64,000 nt of DNA, from NCBI GenBank assembly GCA_960531495.1, contig OY482859.1, positions 29,447,112 to 29,511,111 of the forward strand, given 5' to 3'. How positions within the stretch are numbered: position 1 is the stretch's first letter; every line of letters starts with the position of its first letter. Under the pieces are notes generated by a model that had not been told where the DNA came from, ran no database searches, and worked only from the letters and a program-made list of their open reading frames with translations. A program made the translations under genes and the position numbers. Positions 54,320 to 64,000 of the stretch are shown one piece after another. Source of the stretch: Zeus faber. Taxonomy: Eukaryota; Chordata; Actinopteri; Zeiformes; Zeidae.

Positions 54320-55610
54320 ACAGAATTAAATGCCGTTGACTACAAATGAAAACCGTTGAGGAAACTGTTCCGGTTCTTAAGCCATCAACCTGCTACCTTT
54401 ATGCTCTGCCTAAAGGTTTCTTTCAAAAAAGATTTGATTGCTTATTGAGAGTGATTATTGCAAATGGTTCTCTCCTATCAGACCCTTTTCCCACTTTGAA
54501 AAAAGCAGTTATTAAATCCCTGTTTTAAAAAGCATATATCAAATCCACCTGTCATCAAAAGAATCAAGTAGTCTTCCACCAAGTTTGTAGCTTTCTAGCA
54601 GCTTTCCAATCTGGAATTACAGCACATAGACAGCTCTTATTAAGGTTCTTAATGATATTCATCTGAACACTGCCTGTGGTAAAACTTCAATCCTAGTGTT
54701 ACTGGATATAGTGCTGCATTCTACACTATCAACCATACAATTTTACTTTCAACCATTGACTTGAATTAACTATAATCGCATGTGAAGTTCCCCAAGGTAC
54801 AATCCTTGGGGAAGTTCTATTGCCTCTATACAGTATGTCCGCGTTAACCCAAATTAAAAAAAAAAAATACATTGCCTACCACAGTTATGGTGACGACAAT
54901 CAAATTTACACAGCTCTCTCACTAAGTCATGATGGTCCTACAGATCTGCTACCACAGCACATTTAAAAAGAGGCAATAACTGTGATGTGACTGAATTTCC
55001 TCCAACTAAATAATGACAAAACCGATATACTGTATTTGCCTTCGTTGCCAAAGAAGAAAGGCAAGGCAAGGCAAGATGAAAGTTACTGCTCACCTTGACT
55101 TCCTATGACTGATATTTAAAACCAAGATATAAATGTTGTTATAATTATCTGATCGAACAGCCATATAATAAAATAATAAAAAAAATAATACATAAAAAAT
55201 ACATCAATACATTTCTCTTACAGTACATTATGAAACATTCCAACCACTAAGATCATCTTGGACCTGTCTACTAACTGCCCCTAGAGCAACGATAAAACAT
55301 GGGGAAGCAGGAACAAACTAACAGAAGATAGTGTTCACTACTTTAAAATGCAAGTTCAAAACCCATATATTTGCTATATTTGCTTTTTTTGATTGCCTAT
55401 TTTGACATCCGCTTTTAACCTTTTCTGTGTCTTTTTGACTGTTTTAAGATTTTAGCTTCAAAGTACTGAGATAGCAGAACTCCTATGTTTATAGCTGGAT
55501 TTGAGTTTTGCATGCATGCATTTGCATGCTTTATGTAAAGCACTTTGAATTGCACTTGTGCATGAATTGTGCTATACAAATAAACGTTCCTTGCCTTGAC
55601 TTCCAGAAAC
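54320..55610 (+). pseudogene. L2/Maui-like LINE ORF2 remnant and 3' end
   Basis: Frames in order show LKPSTCYLYALPKGFF, NGSLLSDPFPTLKKAVIKSL, an FQSGI..H..QLLLRFLM-like piece, NTACGKTSILVLLDIVLHST (for LLDLSAAFDT), EVPQGTILGEVLLPLYSM, and YHSYGDDNQIYTALSLSH where the family has YADD. So the Ala of YADD is Gly, and the frame breaks repeatedly. The 3' end GTAAAGCACTTTGAATTGCA and GTGCTATACAAATAAA is the usual L2-type tail. Confidence 0.85.
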
Positions 55611-55639
55611 GTTTCACAACCCTGCTTAAGCGCCAGCTT

Positions 55640-56480
55640 CTGTAAGAAAATTGAGGGGGAAAGCAAGAAGCAACAGTGGCTGGAGATGAACAGAACAGAC
55701 GAACAGAAAATAATTACTGATGATTCTATTATTGTTAAAGAAGTGTGAAGGCATTTTGCATAATCTATATTTATCTTTGTACTGAGTCACTCATAAAAAG
55801 CCAAATCTCCAACAAACTTTTCATCAGTAGTCTATTATTTCAATGATTCCTTACTAATAAATTGGTGACCTATATATTCATATAGGTAGGTTTAGTGCTA
55901 AAGGACTTTTGGGATTTGGAAACTTCTGCTGTTTTGGAAACTTTTGGACTGTCTGCATGTGAATGGTCAAACCCTACATGTAGCTAGGGACACAGCTACG
56001 GTTTGGATCTTATTATCAAAAAGTGTGTCAATATTGTAACTGTTGCTGTGACTGAGTTTGCCCTATCTTATCATTTCTATGTTTTCTATTTTGTATTTTT
56101 ATCAGATTCTGTTAAATTTTATATATATATATTATATTATATTCTATATATTATATAATATATAATATATAGAATACACGGCAAATATATTATATAATGT
56201 ATTTTATATATTAAGCGTATCACTATAACACAATCCCTGTTTCAACCACTGTTGAGGATCTTCCTGATAATCTCAAAAATTAAATTCAAATTCAACATTT
56301 TTCAATATGCAAGGTGGGGAGGGTGAAAGCAAGAAGCAACAGTGGCTGGAGATCGCTTTTAAAACAGAAAGACCTTCTGTCCCTCTAAATGCTCATCTAA
56401 AAACCTCAAGTATATTTCAGTCACCATTAAAAAACATTTTTATAAAGTTATCTGCCTTAGAGAGTGATTTCAGATCAATG
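55640..56480 (+). mobile_element. L2-like LINE fragment (endonuclease side), copy 2
   Basis: 55691-55890 repeats 53716-53910. It continues with decayed endonuclease-like frames (GDLYIHIG; a YGLDLIIKKCVNIVTVAVTE-like stretch in mixed frames) to 56115. A 33-bp phrase (GAAAGCAAGAAGCAACAGTG) at 55654 returns at 56324, showing a local rearrangement. 3' and 5' LINE parts are out of order, so two or more insertions are mixed. Confidence 0.65.
56141..56175. repeat. AT palindrome, 16-bp arms
   Basis: ATTCTATATATTATAT, centre AAT, ATATAATATATAGAAT: perfect arms in an AT-only stretch. It could extrude as a cruciform; in vivo relevance is unknown. Confidence 0.85.
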
Positions 56481-57740
56481 AGTGACAATGACAATCACTG
56501 ACACTCACTTTCACTTGAAGCTTCTGAGATCCCTCTGTTATCTTATTATCTTCCTGCTCTCCATTGACTTCCCTCGCTTTTGCGAAATGTCTCAAAAACA
56601 CACTTCTGACTTAAATGTAAAGCAGGTTGAAACGTCTCATGGAAGAAAATCTAATATGGACGCTGGTAGAGTTGTAGACCCCTCTATAAAGGGATACAAA
56701 ATATACGCAAGACGTGTCACTTAAATAACTCAGCTTTGAGATGCAGGCAGGTGTATTTCCCTAATTTCACAGGAGCTAGGCTAGTTGATCCCATCTGCAG
56801 CCTTGCATTGAGTGATTTCCAAAGTCATATCAGCTGCGTTCCACACAAACAATAGTGTCATGGGAATTACATAGCTCTGAAGTCACGAGACACACGAGAG
56901 GATACCCAACACCACTAAAGGGTCCAACCTTCAACTGTCTTGGACCACTGGATCGAGGATAACTTTTGGTATCTGTGTCTGAGGGCGTTCCATCAACCGA
57001 GTCGACTCCATATTAGGTTTCAAAGTTGTAATTCATCAATATGGTTTTATCTGAAAATGTTAGAACAATCGTTTTAGATGTTGGAACATGCAATTTCTTT
57101 GCATGTTCTGCTACAATTTGTCGAGGTAAATGGATTTATGTATCATAACTTTCGGCATCTTGATAAATTGCTCACAAATAGATGTCAACTGCCACAAATA
57201 AGCTATATGTTGCCAATTTGTTCATTTTTTATACGATTCACACAAAATATTTGTAGCAGTATATTCAAGTCAAGTTGTGAATATGTACGTTATTACTTCC
57301 CTTTTTTTAAATCTTGAAATGTATCTTCCAATTTCTGTTTGACACATTTTCTTTTTGTGAATATAGCTGCTGTCTTTCAGGGTAATTAGTCACACTCCAA
57401 TATGTGGGCTTATTCAAAGACAGCACTCTGCTAAGAGCATATACTGTATGTATTATTACTATTTCATTAAAATGACACCATTAGTTATTTCATGAGTTAT
57501 TATTTCAACCTTTTTTTTTAATTCCATTTTGACCTTGAGCCCTTCATTTTAAATGATTATCTTAAAAAATAATTTCATAAATGCCTACTATTACTATTTA
57601 ACTTCTCAGACTAAACTGCTTGAATCATTTAATTTTATGAACTAAAGTCTCTTATTTGACCAATGTATGTATGTAAGAAAGAATAGCTGAGCAATATGTT
57701 TGCTATGTGTTTACCTAAAGGTAATTGCACACCTTGCAAG
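56481..57740. other. intron, no recognisable feature
   Basis: AT-rich intronic DNA. No gene or clear repeat is seen. Confidence 0.5.
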
Positions 57741-57742
57741 AT

Positions 57743-58678
57743 CTGGGGTTCCTAAATTGGGGTTCGCAGTGCCCTAGAGGTCTGCAGAAAAATTATAAAT
57801 TTTTATAATTACATTTGTTCATGTTTTTTTATAAAGTATTCATACTCAACCTCACTCATGATGGTGAGGGTTTTTTTGCACTTTTGTCAGTGAGGTTTAG
57901 GTTACATGTTAAACATGATACATGGCATGCATGATTGAGAGAGAACTGTAAAATACTTGTAAGTATTTTTACGAAAAGTTGTTTCTGTGCCGTGAGGTGT
58001 CTTGGAATGTGTGGCGTCCCAAGACAGCCCCATCGTATAAGATAATTACTAAGAGACAGTGCCAGAGGTCCCGAGAGAGAGAGCGCATCACCAGGGGTCT
58101 GGGTGATAAGGGAGGTGAAATGTGACCTGTGACCTATGTAGGTCACAGGTCAAGACAACAATTACCCAAATGGTAAATGTTGTCTGTGGGCCAGTATAAA
58201 AGACCCGCCCGAGTTGCATTCGACAGAGAATACTTCCGGCTTTGTTCTCTCCCAGGCTGTCCATGGCAAGTCTGGTCTGATGCTGTTCTTTTGTAATAAA
58301 TCTATTATTTTACTCAATTCAGCGTCAGCGGTCACTCCTTCTTCATCAACACATCAAATTCATCAAGAAACTACAGCCATAACAACTAAAATTCTATTTG
58401 TGCCAGTATAATAAGAAAAAACATGGTACTTGAATAAGATCATAGCGCATTATCTAGCAAAATTGAAGGTGTTAAACTCGATTGCCAAGACAAAATTGAA
58501 AAAAAAAAATAGTTGGCTGAGGAACGATCGTGATCCTTCATGGTCTCAATTGATGGCGACAAATCTGAAAATGCGTATAATAGATTTTTTTTTATTATTA
58601 AATGCTAATTCAGTTACATATTGTGTATGAAAGGTATTATGGTTATTATAATAATACTACTACTACTACTACTACTAC

Positions 58679-58715
<37 letters not shown>

Positions 58716-58806
58716 CAGATAAAGTGTGTGTACTGGTAGCTATTTTTTTTCCCTAAGCTTAATCTGCTGAAAGGGCCTTCCATGAATAAATTGGGAACCC
58801 TTGGAC
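57743..58806. mobile_element. possible hAT-type MITE carrying an LTR insertion
   Basis: Left GGGGTTCCTAAATTGGGGTT and, inverted at the right, CCAAGGGTTCCCAATTTATTC, like teleost hAT-type ends that read GGGTTCCCAAA. Between lie an LTR-like block (58010-58355) and a triplet microsatellite (58653-58713). The assignment rests on these short ends only. Confidence 0.4.
58010..58355 (+). repeat. possible solo LTR
   Basis: Begins TGTGGCGTCCCAAGAC, has CCAGTATAAAAGACCCGCC (TATA box near 58195) and TTTTGTAATAAATCTATT (poly(A) signal near 58293), then a short U5-like part ending CATCAACA. Spacing of TATA box and poly(A) signal (about 100 bp) fits a retroviral-type LTR. No second copy and no target duplication were found. 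Confidence 0.5.
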
Positions 58807-59554
58807 TAGATCTCAATATATGATAAAGAATCGTACAAACCTGAATGGCTGAGAAAGTCTCCTTTTTCAGCCCCTTTTCAGTTTTCATGGTTAAATGTGG
58901 TGTGATGCAATGTTACAGGGTTTAATAGCGGGAGCAGCGGTGACAGCTAGCCAGTACTCCTTTTTTTTCAACCCACTGTACCGGCTGGAAAACAATGATG
59001 CGCGTGTACCAAATTAAAGACGGGGAAGACAGATGAACAATCTGAGGGGAAGCATCCAAGTTGCATTAGACAGCCATCTGACTCCGCTGGCCCGGGTAAA
59101 AGTGGAACACGATCGCCATTTTCCTGTTTACAAGCCAGCGCCGCTATTTCACACAAAGAGCACCAGCGAAGTACAGTAGTTGACTGAAGCAAATCAATTT
59201 TAATCCTAAGTGTTATATTCTCCTGTTACTATTTGGCAGTTAAACTACTACTATGATCTACTACTATGTTCCATCCATGTCTTCATTTGTAATCAGAATA
59301 AGCCATATTTAAGTGGACTTTAATGGGACAATGACCTTCACTCATTTTGTGTACAAATATTACCAGGCCTTTTTTTTGTAAAGTGAAAACAGACTCTTCA
59401 AAAGAGAGGGGGGGGGGGATTTCCCTTATGACTATGGTTTTGTTGTTCTCGTTTAGTTTACTGGTTAAAATCACTAGATGGTTGCGTGTCCTGATGCCAA
59501 CTGTCTGGTCAACCCTGGGAACCCCACATGGAAACCCCTGGTGCCTCGTCTTAC
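58807..59554. other. intron downstream of exon 1B
   Basis: Start of the 38.7-kb intron (in gene sense) after exon 1B; apart from a G run at 59410-59419 nothing is recognised. Confidence 0.6.
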
Positions 59555-60036
59555 CTGTACCTCATGCCCGTGGTGTAGGACACGCACTCCCGCAGCGACA
59601 CGTGGTTCACTTTGAGGAAGTCCTCCAGGTTCTTGAGCTGGGCGGCAGCACGCACCTCCCGTAGGCGCTGGAATTCGGCCAGCTGGCTGCTGCGCTGCTG
59701 CCTCTCCTCCTGCTCTAAGGCCTGCTCCGACAGGAAGCAGCTCAGCCCACTGCGCACACTCTCACTCATGGACGACAGCGACAGCATCTTGCCCGCAGCC
59801 GCGGGGCCCCCGCCGCCACAGCCGCTGCTGATACTGCTGCTCCGCCGGATGCCACCCCCGACGCCCTCACGACCCCCCGGTGGCGCTCCTCCACCTCCTC
59901 CTCCTCCACCACCCCCGGGCTTCGGCATCTGGAGGTTGTCGACAGGGGCGGACACGCTTATCTGCCGGCTCATGCGGTGGCTTCCCGCGTGGCCCCCCCG
60001 CACCTCTGCAATGTTGCTCCTGTGCATGGCGAACAT
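59555..60036 (-). CDS. kcnab2: kcnab2 alternative first exon 1B, long N-terminus
   Basis: Encodes 160 residues plus a split Arg: MFAMHRSNIAEVRGGHAGSH at the start, RMSRQISVSAP (21-31), a ten-Gly run (41-50), IRRSSSIS with a PKA-like RRSS (63-70), more Gly, then a charged likely coiled coil (SEQALEQEERQQRSSQLAEF, 103-122, continuing to about 140), and FLKVNHVSLRECVSYTTGMR YR. The last part resembles the Kv-beta-1.3 N-terminus (FLRVHG.SLQE...TGM.YR). The ATG at 60036 is the first after an in-frame TGA at 60069-60067. The donor GTAAGA starts at 59554 and the phase (2) fits the shared exon at 20816. GC-rich. No catalytic role; it probably acts on channel inactivation or targeting. Confidence 0.85.
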
Positions 60037-60194
60037 GCCTCCCTGAGGTGCTGGTGCCGAACCGTGTCAGTGCAGGTGCCGTGTAGGTTGAGTTGGGTGG
60101 TCGGGTGGGTGGTCGGGTGGGTGCCAACAGGGTCCCAGGTAGTGGCAGCAGACGTGGAACGGACCCGGCAGGCAGGCGGTCAGCCGGTGAGACA

Positions 60195-60240
60195 CTCTAT
60201 ATATTTGAGTGGAGCGGGGCCCAGTGGCTTTAAATAGCAC
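60195..60240 (-). promoter_or_regulatory. candidate promoter of exon 1B
   Basis: On the minus strand CTATTTAAAG (60237-60228) and AAATATATAG (60206-60197) are TATA-like, 160-200 bases upstream of the 1B ATG, in GC-rich surroundings. Either would give a 5' UTR of about 130-170 bases. Sequence evidence only. Confidence 0.35.
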
Positions 60241-61652
60241 CTGTTCCTCTGCTGATCTGAGTGCGGTGGACGGGTGGGTGGGTGTGGTTGTGCGGGGGGT
60301 AGGACAACAGGACAATCCTACTGCTCTTCACTCCCTCCCTCCCTCCAAACCTGCCCTCATGCATCAGGGCCTGTAATGTAATCAGAGCTGCCCCCTTCTC
60401 TCTGCTCAGACCCCTCCCCACCTTTTGAAAGCTAAAATGACACTCTCCCTTCAGAGGGAAAGGGGGTGTTTTTTGTTTCTTTCTTTTTATAACAGGTGAC
60501 TTTTCAAGTTAAAAAACAGAAGTGGGGTTGTTGCGGCTCTCGGAGTGAAGGACACGCATGCATGCACTTGATTGGTGTTTGTTCTCAGCAGTGCCTAGAT
60601 GTTATGCACACAGGCTCTATCTGTATGTCTCTCTGAGTGATAAACATGGTGGTTACTGTGGCATGTGTAAGGAATAACCCCACCCTGCCCCGTTGGGTTT
60701 TGCTGGCATGGTAACAAGGGCTGAGGTCACAATCATCTCCAAAAGAAGAAATCTCGCAGTCAGGTGACTTTTTTTTAAAAACGGAGTCAGAATTGGTGGG
60801 TGGGGAATTGGGAATTGGGACAAAACAAAATGGCCAAACTGATTTATCCCAGTTCCAAATGACAAAACAGTGCAACTGCTTTACTCTGAACATGCCTAAA
60901 TAACCAGCTTAAAACACATGACCGCGACGTGCATTAAAAAACGGCAAACAAATAGGATCATATATTCAAGGCCCCAAGGCCTCCGTCAAATGAATCACAA
61001 TGCCTAATCCTTATTATTTACATTTTCAATCGTCGAGCATCTCTGTCTACATGACTTTCATTGACTGGCAGTCGACTTACTGAGCTGCGCTGTTCCCTCT
61101 GTGACAATCTAAAATTAAACATCGTCGGTAGAGACTGGCCTCCAGCAGATCTACACGGCAAATGGCGCTGTCCTCAGATTTACATACAGTTAATCCACGT
61201 TGATTTGATTCCACGCTGTCCGATCAGAGCTGTCCTCTTCATTTGCCCGAGCCCTCCGCTACCTCCATCCTCTTCGTCCTCTGCAGATTGTTTTGGTTTT
61301 TTTTTGTTTTTTTTTTTTGTAATCGCAAAAACGAGCCTCTGTGAGCACGCGCCAGAAGATGCCAAGCTACTCAATATTTCACGAGCCTCTTTCTGATGCC
61401 TGAGATGGAGCTATCTTCTAATGGTACAACGACACCCCCCCTCCCTCCTTTTCTCTCGCTACAAAATAAAGACAGAGGAGAGGAGAGAAGAAGGAGGAAG
61501 CTGGGCCCACTCCCCGAACCTCTTAGGTGACCTTGACCCTTCTGAGGAAACCCCTCGACCTCAGAGAGGGGGTTGGGGGGTGGAAATGTCCAGGCAACAT
61601 CCCCCCATCTATGCATTCCGATACGAACCCAGGTGGGGTTGCCACTACTTAC
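60241..61652. other. region upstream of exon 1B, no recognisable gene
   Basis: GC-moderate flank with GTGGGTGG repeats (60265-60300) and T runs near 61290-61320. It may hold regulatory DNA; no coding exon was found. Confidence 0.5.
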
Positions 61653-61825
61653 CCGGGTGGTTGCTGTCCGGCCGATGTAGGGGTTCTGGACCACGCTGCT
61701 CATGGTGTGGAGGCCTGCCAGTGGCCCACCTTTGGGTTTCGCCAAGCCAAGCCCAGAGCTGAGTGGAGTGGAGCGGCTCCCCCGGCCGCTAACAGCCTTT
61801 ACGGGTGGAGGAGCCTCCTCCTGCT
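61653..61825 (-). CDS. putative coding exon of unknown gene
   Basis: An open 173-bp segment with a good acceptor (TTGTCACAG at 61834-61826) and a strong donor (CGG|GTAAGTAG starting at 61652). It would encode QEEAPPPVKAVSGRGSRSTP, then LSSGLGLAKPKGGPLAGLHT and MSSVVQNPYIGRTATTR: Gly/Ser/Pro-rich with no domain I recognise. It enters in phase 1 and leaves in phase 0, so it cannot splice directly to the phase-2 acceptor of kcnab2. It could belong to another gene on the same strand, to a longer kcnab2 transcript with an exon in between, or be chance. Confidence 0.35.
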
Positions 61826-63577
61826 CTGTGACAAGGCACATGAACAGCCTGGTCGATAAACCCGGCATTGAATTATTTAGCTTGACGTTGGCACTAAAAG
61901 CTTTTGATTGTCTGAAACGAAATGCTAAAAGCCCGGCATATTGCTCGCTCAGAGCATAGGGTGTGTGTGTGTGTGCGGTGTATTCATACAGTAAAACACG
62001 AACTCTCTTGCTGTACATGTAAAGGACTTCATTGCTGTAGATTCCCTCTATGAAGGAATCAGCTGGATAGATGGATGGCACTATACAAGAAAGCAACACA
62101 GGCACTAGCATAATAGCACTCGATCAGCAGTACAGGATTACTTACAAACAGCATGAGTTTGATGCATTTTGTGAATTAAGCAATTTGTAAGATTTAGACG
62201 TTTAAAGTTGAGATAGAGGTAAAGACCAAGTAAGAGCAAATGTAGCAAGATATTTGGGCAATCTAGAGAAGTCATTATGTCAGAAAGTAATCTGACCAAA
62301 AGAAAAAAAACGTTTCAATGCGCTTTACACTGTCCAATATTTTATGACGCTTTTTGATCAGTACTTAAAAAAGATTTTTAAAATTCCGCCTTTGCCATGG
62401 CTAAAGGAGGACAGGCCATCAACACGAACGGCCAAAACCGTTCATTCAACCCCTCTTCGAGACATACATAGTGTGTTAGAATAACCACTGCCTTGTAGCA
62501 GACATTTGTCGCGAGTCACGGTTGAAGAAAGGTACCGTTGCAAAATGCTTCTTCCATTGCCGATGCCGTGTTCCACATTTTCTCCCAAACAAAAAGCCAG
62601 CACCTTGTCTTCCAACAGTTCCATTTATTATTTAGGGAGGACCATTTGTCAGCCCGCCACAGTGAGAGGGGGGGAAAAAAAGTATGTTTTAATGCACAAG
62701 ACTCAAGGCAAACACAGGGCAAAACCTTCCCAGTGTAGTCAATGGCACGTTCATACAGTATGCAGGTTTCCAGCGTTTGTTAAAGGATAGGTTTGATATT
62801 TCTCAACCCAGGCCTTATTACAATGTCTTTGATGGTGGCTGATGACATCAGTGGTGGCTGGTGGTAACCTACATGTACCTGGTGAATTACCTGACAGTGC
62901 CCGACAGATTTGAATGATGTTACTTGGAAGTTATCCATCAAGAAATCGTTGAACTGTGCAAAATGCAAAAGTGGAGGAGTTTAGCTCCGCTGCAGTGACA
63001 TACAGTGCCTACAAACATGTAAAACAGAGAAGCAAATTCTCCCAGAAATTCAAGAAACGTTCTTTGAAATCACAAAACAAAAATTATACATTGTCGTTTG
63101 TCTCTGTGAGTAAACTGTTGTGTCCCCAGTCTGTTTACATCCATTTTTACTGGATGAGAGTGACTGGGAAGTGTCCCTGTTACGCTCAGTGTTTTTTTTG
63201 CTTCGATCAATAAGGACATCTAAATACATCCAAAATAAAAACACACTATTTTATTTGTTTTCTTTTGGAGGAACGGGACACGGGGATGCGCAGCACTGTG
63301 GAGTGGTGATGGTGGGTGCCCTGATTGTGCCCCGATCGCTCCCTCTCCATACACATACCCATTAATGATGAACACACAGCGGATCGCTTTTGCTGATCCC
63401 TTTTCTGGCCCGACGTGAGGCCCCCTTCACTAATCGTGTGCCCCCCCTAATTATTTTTGATATTACAAATATTTCAGTATTTTTTTTCTCACTCTGAGAA
63501 AAGTAGGTACTCTGAGGGGGGTGGGCGGTGCCCTAGTGCCCCCTATTGACCGGTCACCACTGGTTTCCATAATTTGT
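61826..63577. other. no recognisable gene
   Basis: Mixed unique DNA with a short GT run at 61959-61976 and a CATACAGTATGCAGG-type phrase. Open frames at 62440-62790 run on both strands over the same bases without family resemblance. Confidence 0.5.
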
Positions 63578-63665
63578 AACGGTTCATAGCACAATCTCGC
63601 TGAATGCTTTACTATTCAGAAACTTACTTTCTGAAGCTTCTTATTGTGGTTAAATTCAGACCAAT
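63578..63665 (+). repeat. dispersed repeat, copy 3 of the 13.1-kb family
   Basis: GTTCATAGCACAATCTCGCT, GAATGCTTTACTATTCAGAA and AAATTCAGACCAATGGGG parallel 13105-13200 and 22990-23095. Confidence 0.6.
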
Positions 63666-64000
63666 GGGGAAAATGTAAAGACTATAAAAAAAAATTTAAA
63701 TCTCTTTTTCGAAAATGGTAAACTGATTTTAGTCACATGTGTCTGTATTTATTAACATGTTTTGAATAACAAGTAATATCATAAGTAATATCACATTTTA
63801 TATTTAAAAAAAAATGCAATTGCCACAGTTCATCCAGAGCGCAATGTTGGCTATAGTTGGAAGCAGCACAACTTCCTGTTTCTAGTCTCTTACATTAGCG
63901 TAAATATAGCCAAAAAAAGCTGAACACTGATTTAATGCACGATCTGTGACCACTTCACGACTGACTATATTGTGAGCTTCCCATTTTCAAAATAGAGACG
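63666..64000. other. no recognisable feature
   Basis: AT-rich end of the window; nothing is recognised. Confidence 0.5.

Larger units (their letters stand above)
96..60036 (-). other. kcnab2: kcnab2-like gene: Kv channel beta subunit, 3' end outside window
   Basis: This is the only host gene I can support. Kv-beta proteins are NADP(H)-binding aldo-keto reductases that sit as a cytoplasmic tetramer under Kv1 channel tetramers and affect gating, trafficking and redox coupling. I assembled it by eye: eleven shared exons of 121, 95, 121, 86, 87, 44, 45, 45, 80, 38 and 44 bp (left to right), all with GT-AG borders and matching phases, plus two alternative first exons. From exon 1B the coding length inside the window is 1288 bp. 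The core reads like KCNAB2, for example [20 protein letters not shown] and [13 protein letters not shown], where KCNAB1 and KCNAB3 differ. The last part, about 75-80 residues in the family, lies beyond position 1. I cannot tell which teleost paralogue (2a or 2b) it is. I did not find the usual short mammalian KCNAB2 first exon by eye; it may lie outside the window. Confidence 0.93.

Noticed and set aside
59612..60237. Plus-strand open frames over exon 1B
   Set aside because: Antisense shadows of the exon; the Pro-rich run is the complement of the glycine codons.
61653..61825. Direct assignment of this segment as a kcnab2 first exon
   Set aside because: Its donor is in phase 0, while the shared kcnab2 exon needs a phase-2 donor; the phase-2 reading has a stop.
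62442..62790. Possible small gene on either strand
   Set aside because: Overlapping frames on both strands without motif, splice or promoter support.

Overview
The window is vertebrate genomic DNA, almost certainly from a ray-finned (teleost) fish. Evidence: small exons with GT-AG introns, and intronic DNA full of teleost-type repeats (tRNA-derived SINEs, chromovirus and Gmr1-like Ty3/gypsy elements, a DIRS-like element, L2- and L1/Tx1-like LINEs, pogo and hAT-type DNA elements, many (CA)n/(GT)n arrays). There are no bacterial operons, CRISPR arrays or prophage-like regions.

The only host gene I can establish is on the minus strand and fills most of the window: a Kv-beta potassium-channel subunit (aldo-keto reductase family) whose core matches KCNAB2 better than KCNAB1 or KCNAB3. 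Eleven shared core exons lie between 20816 and 96. Their splice phases are consistent throughout, and the window ends before the last C-terminal exons. Two alternative coding first exons can feed the shared 44-bp exon at 20773-20816. Exon 1A (29807-30009) encodes an N-terminal inactivation-ball peptide like Kv-beta-1.1. Exon 1B (59555-60036) encodes a 160-residue N-terminus with a glycine run, a basic/serine region, a likely coiled coil, and a Kv-beta-1.3-like last 25 residues. A further open segment with good splice sites (61653-61825, minus) cannot join the core directly because of its phase, and I could not identify it.

Layout: 1-9.0 kb is an intron carrying a SINE, a chromovirus (2.87-7.35 kb, minus) and a GC-rich LINE 3' region. 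9.0-20.8 kb holds the core exons with LTR-like and hAT-like repeats and a deleted pogo element (18.53-19.53 kb). 20.8-29.8 kb is an intron with dispersed repeats and a 373-bp tandem duplication. 29.8-30.2 kb is exon 1A. 30.9-37.6 kb is a retroelement cluster: DIRS fragments in both orientations, a gypsy LTR with its start of the internal region, and a minus-strand solo LTR. 40.67-43.55 kb is a solo LTR with clean target-site duplication next to an L1/Tx1-like LINE end with a long GC-rich 3' region. 43.8-46.7 kb is a large interrupted inverted repeat. 48.9-51.0 kb is a gypsy remnant with integrase before reverse transcriptase (Gmr1-like order). 51.46-52.03 kb is a fold-back element. 53.7-56.5 kb holds L2-like LINE pieces. 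57.7-58.8 kb is a possible MITE with a possible LTR inside it. 59.5-60.3 kb is exon 1B with a candidate promoter.

I found no convincing new multi-gene system. The observations most worth checking are the Kv-beta-1-like alternative N-termini on a Kv-beta-2-like core, a hAT-type element ending a few bases from the exon 1A splice donor, and the internal 'empty site' that dates a MITE insertion.
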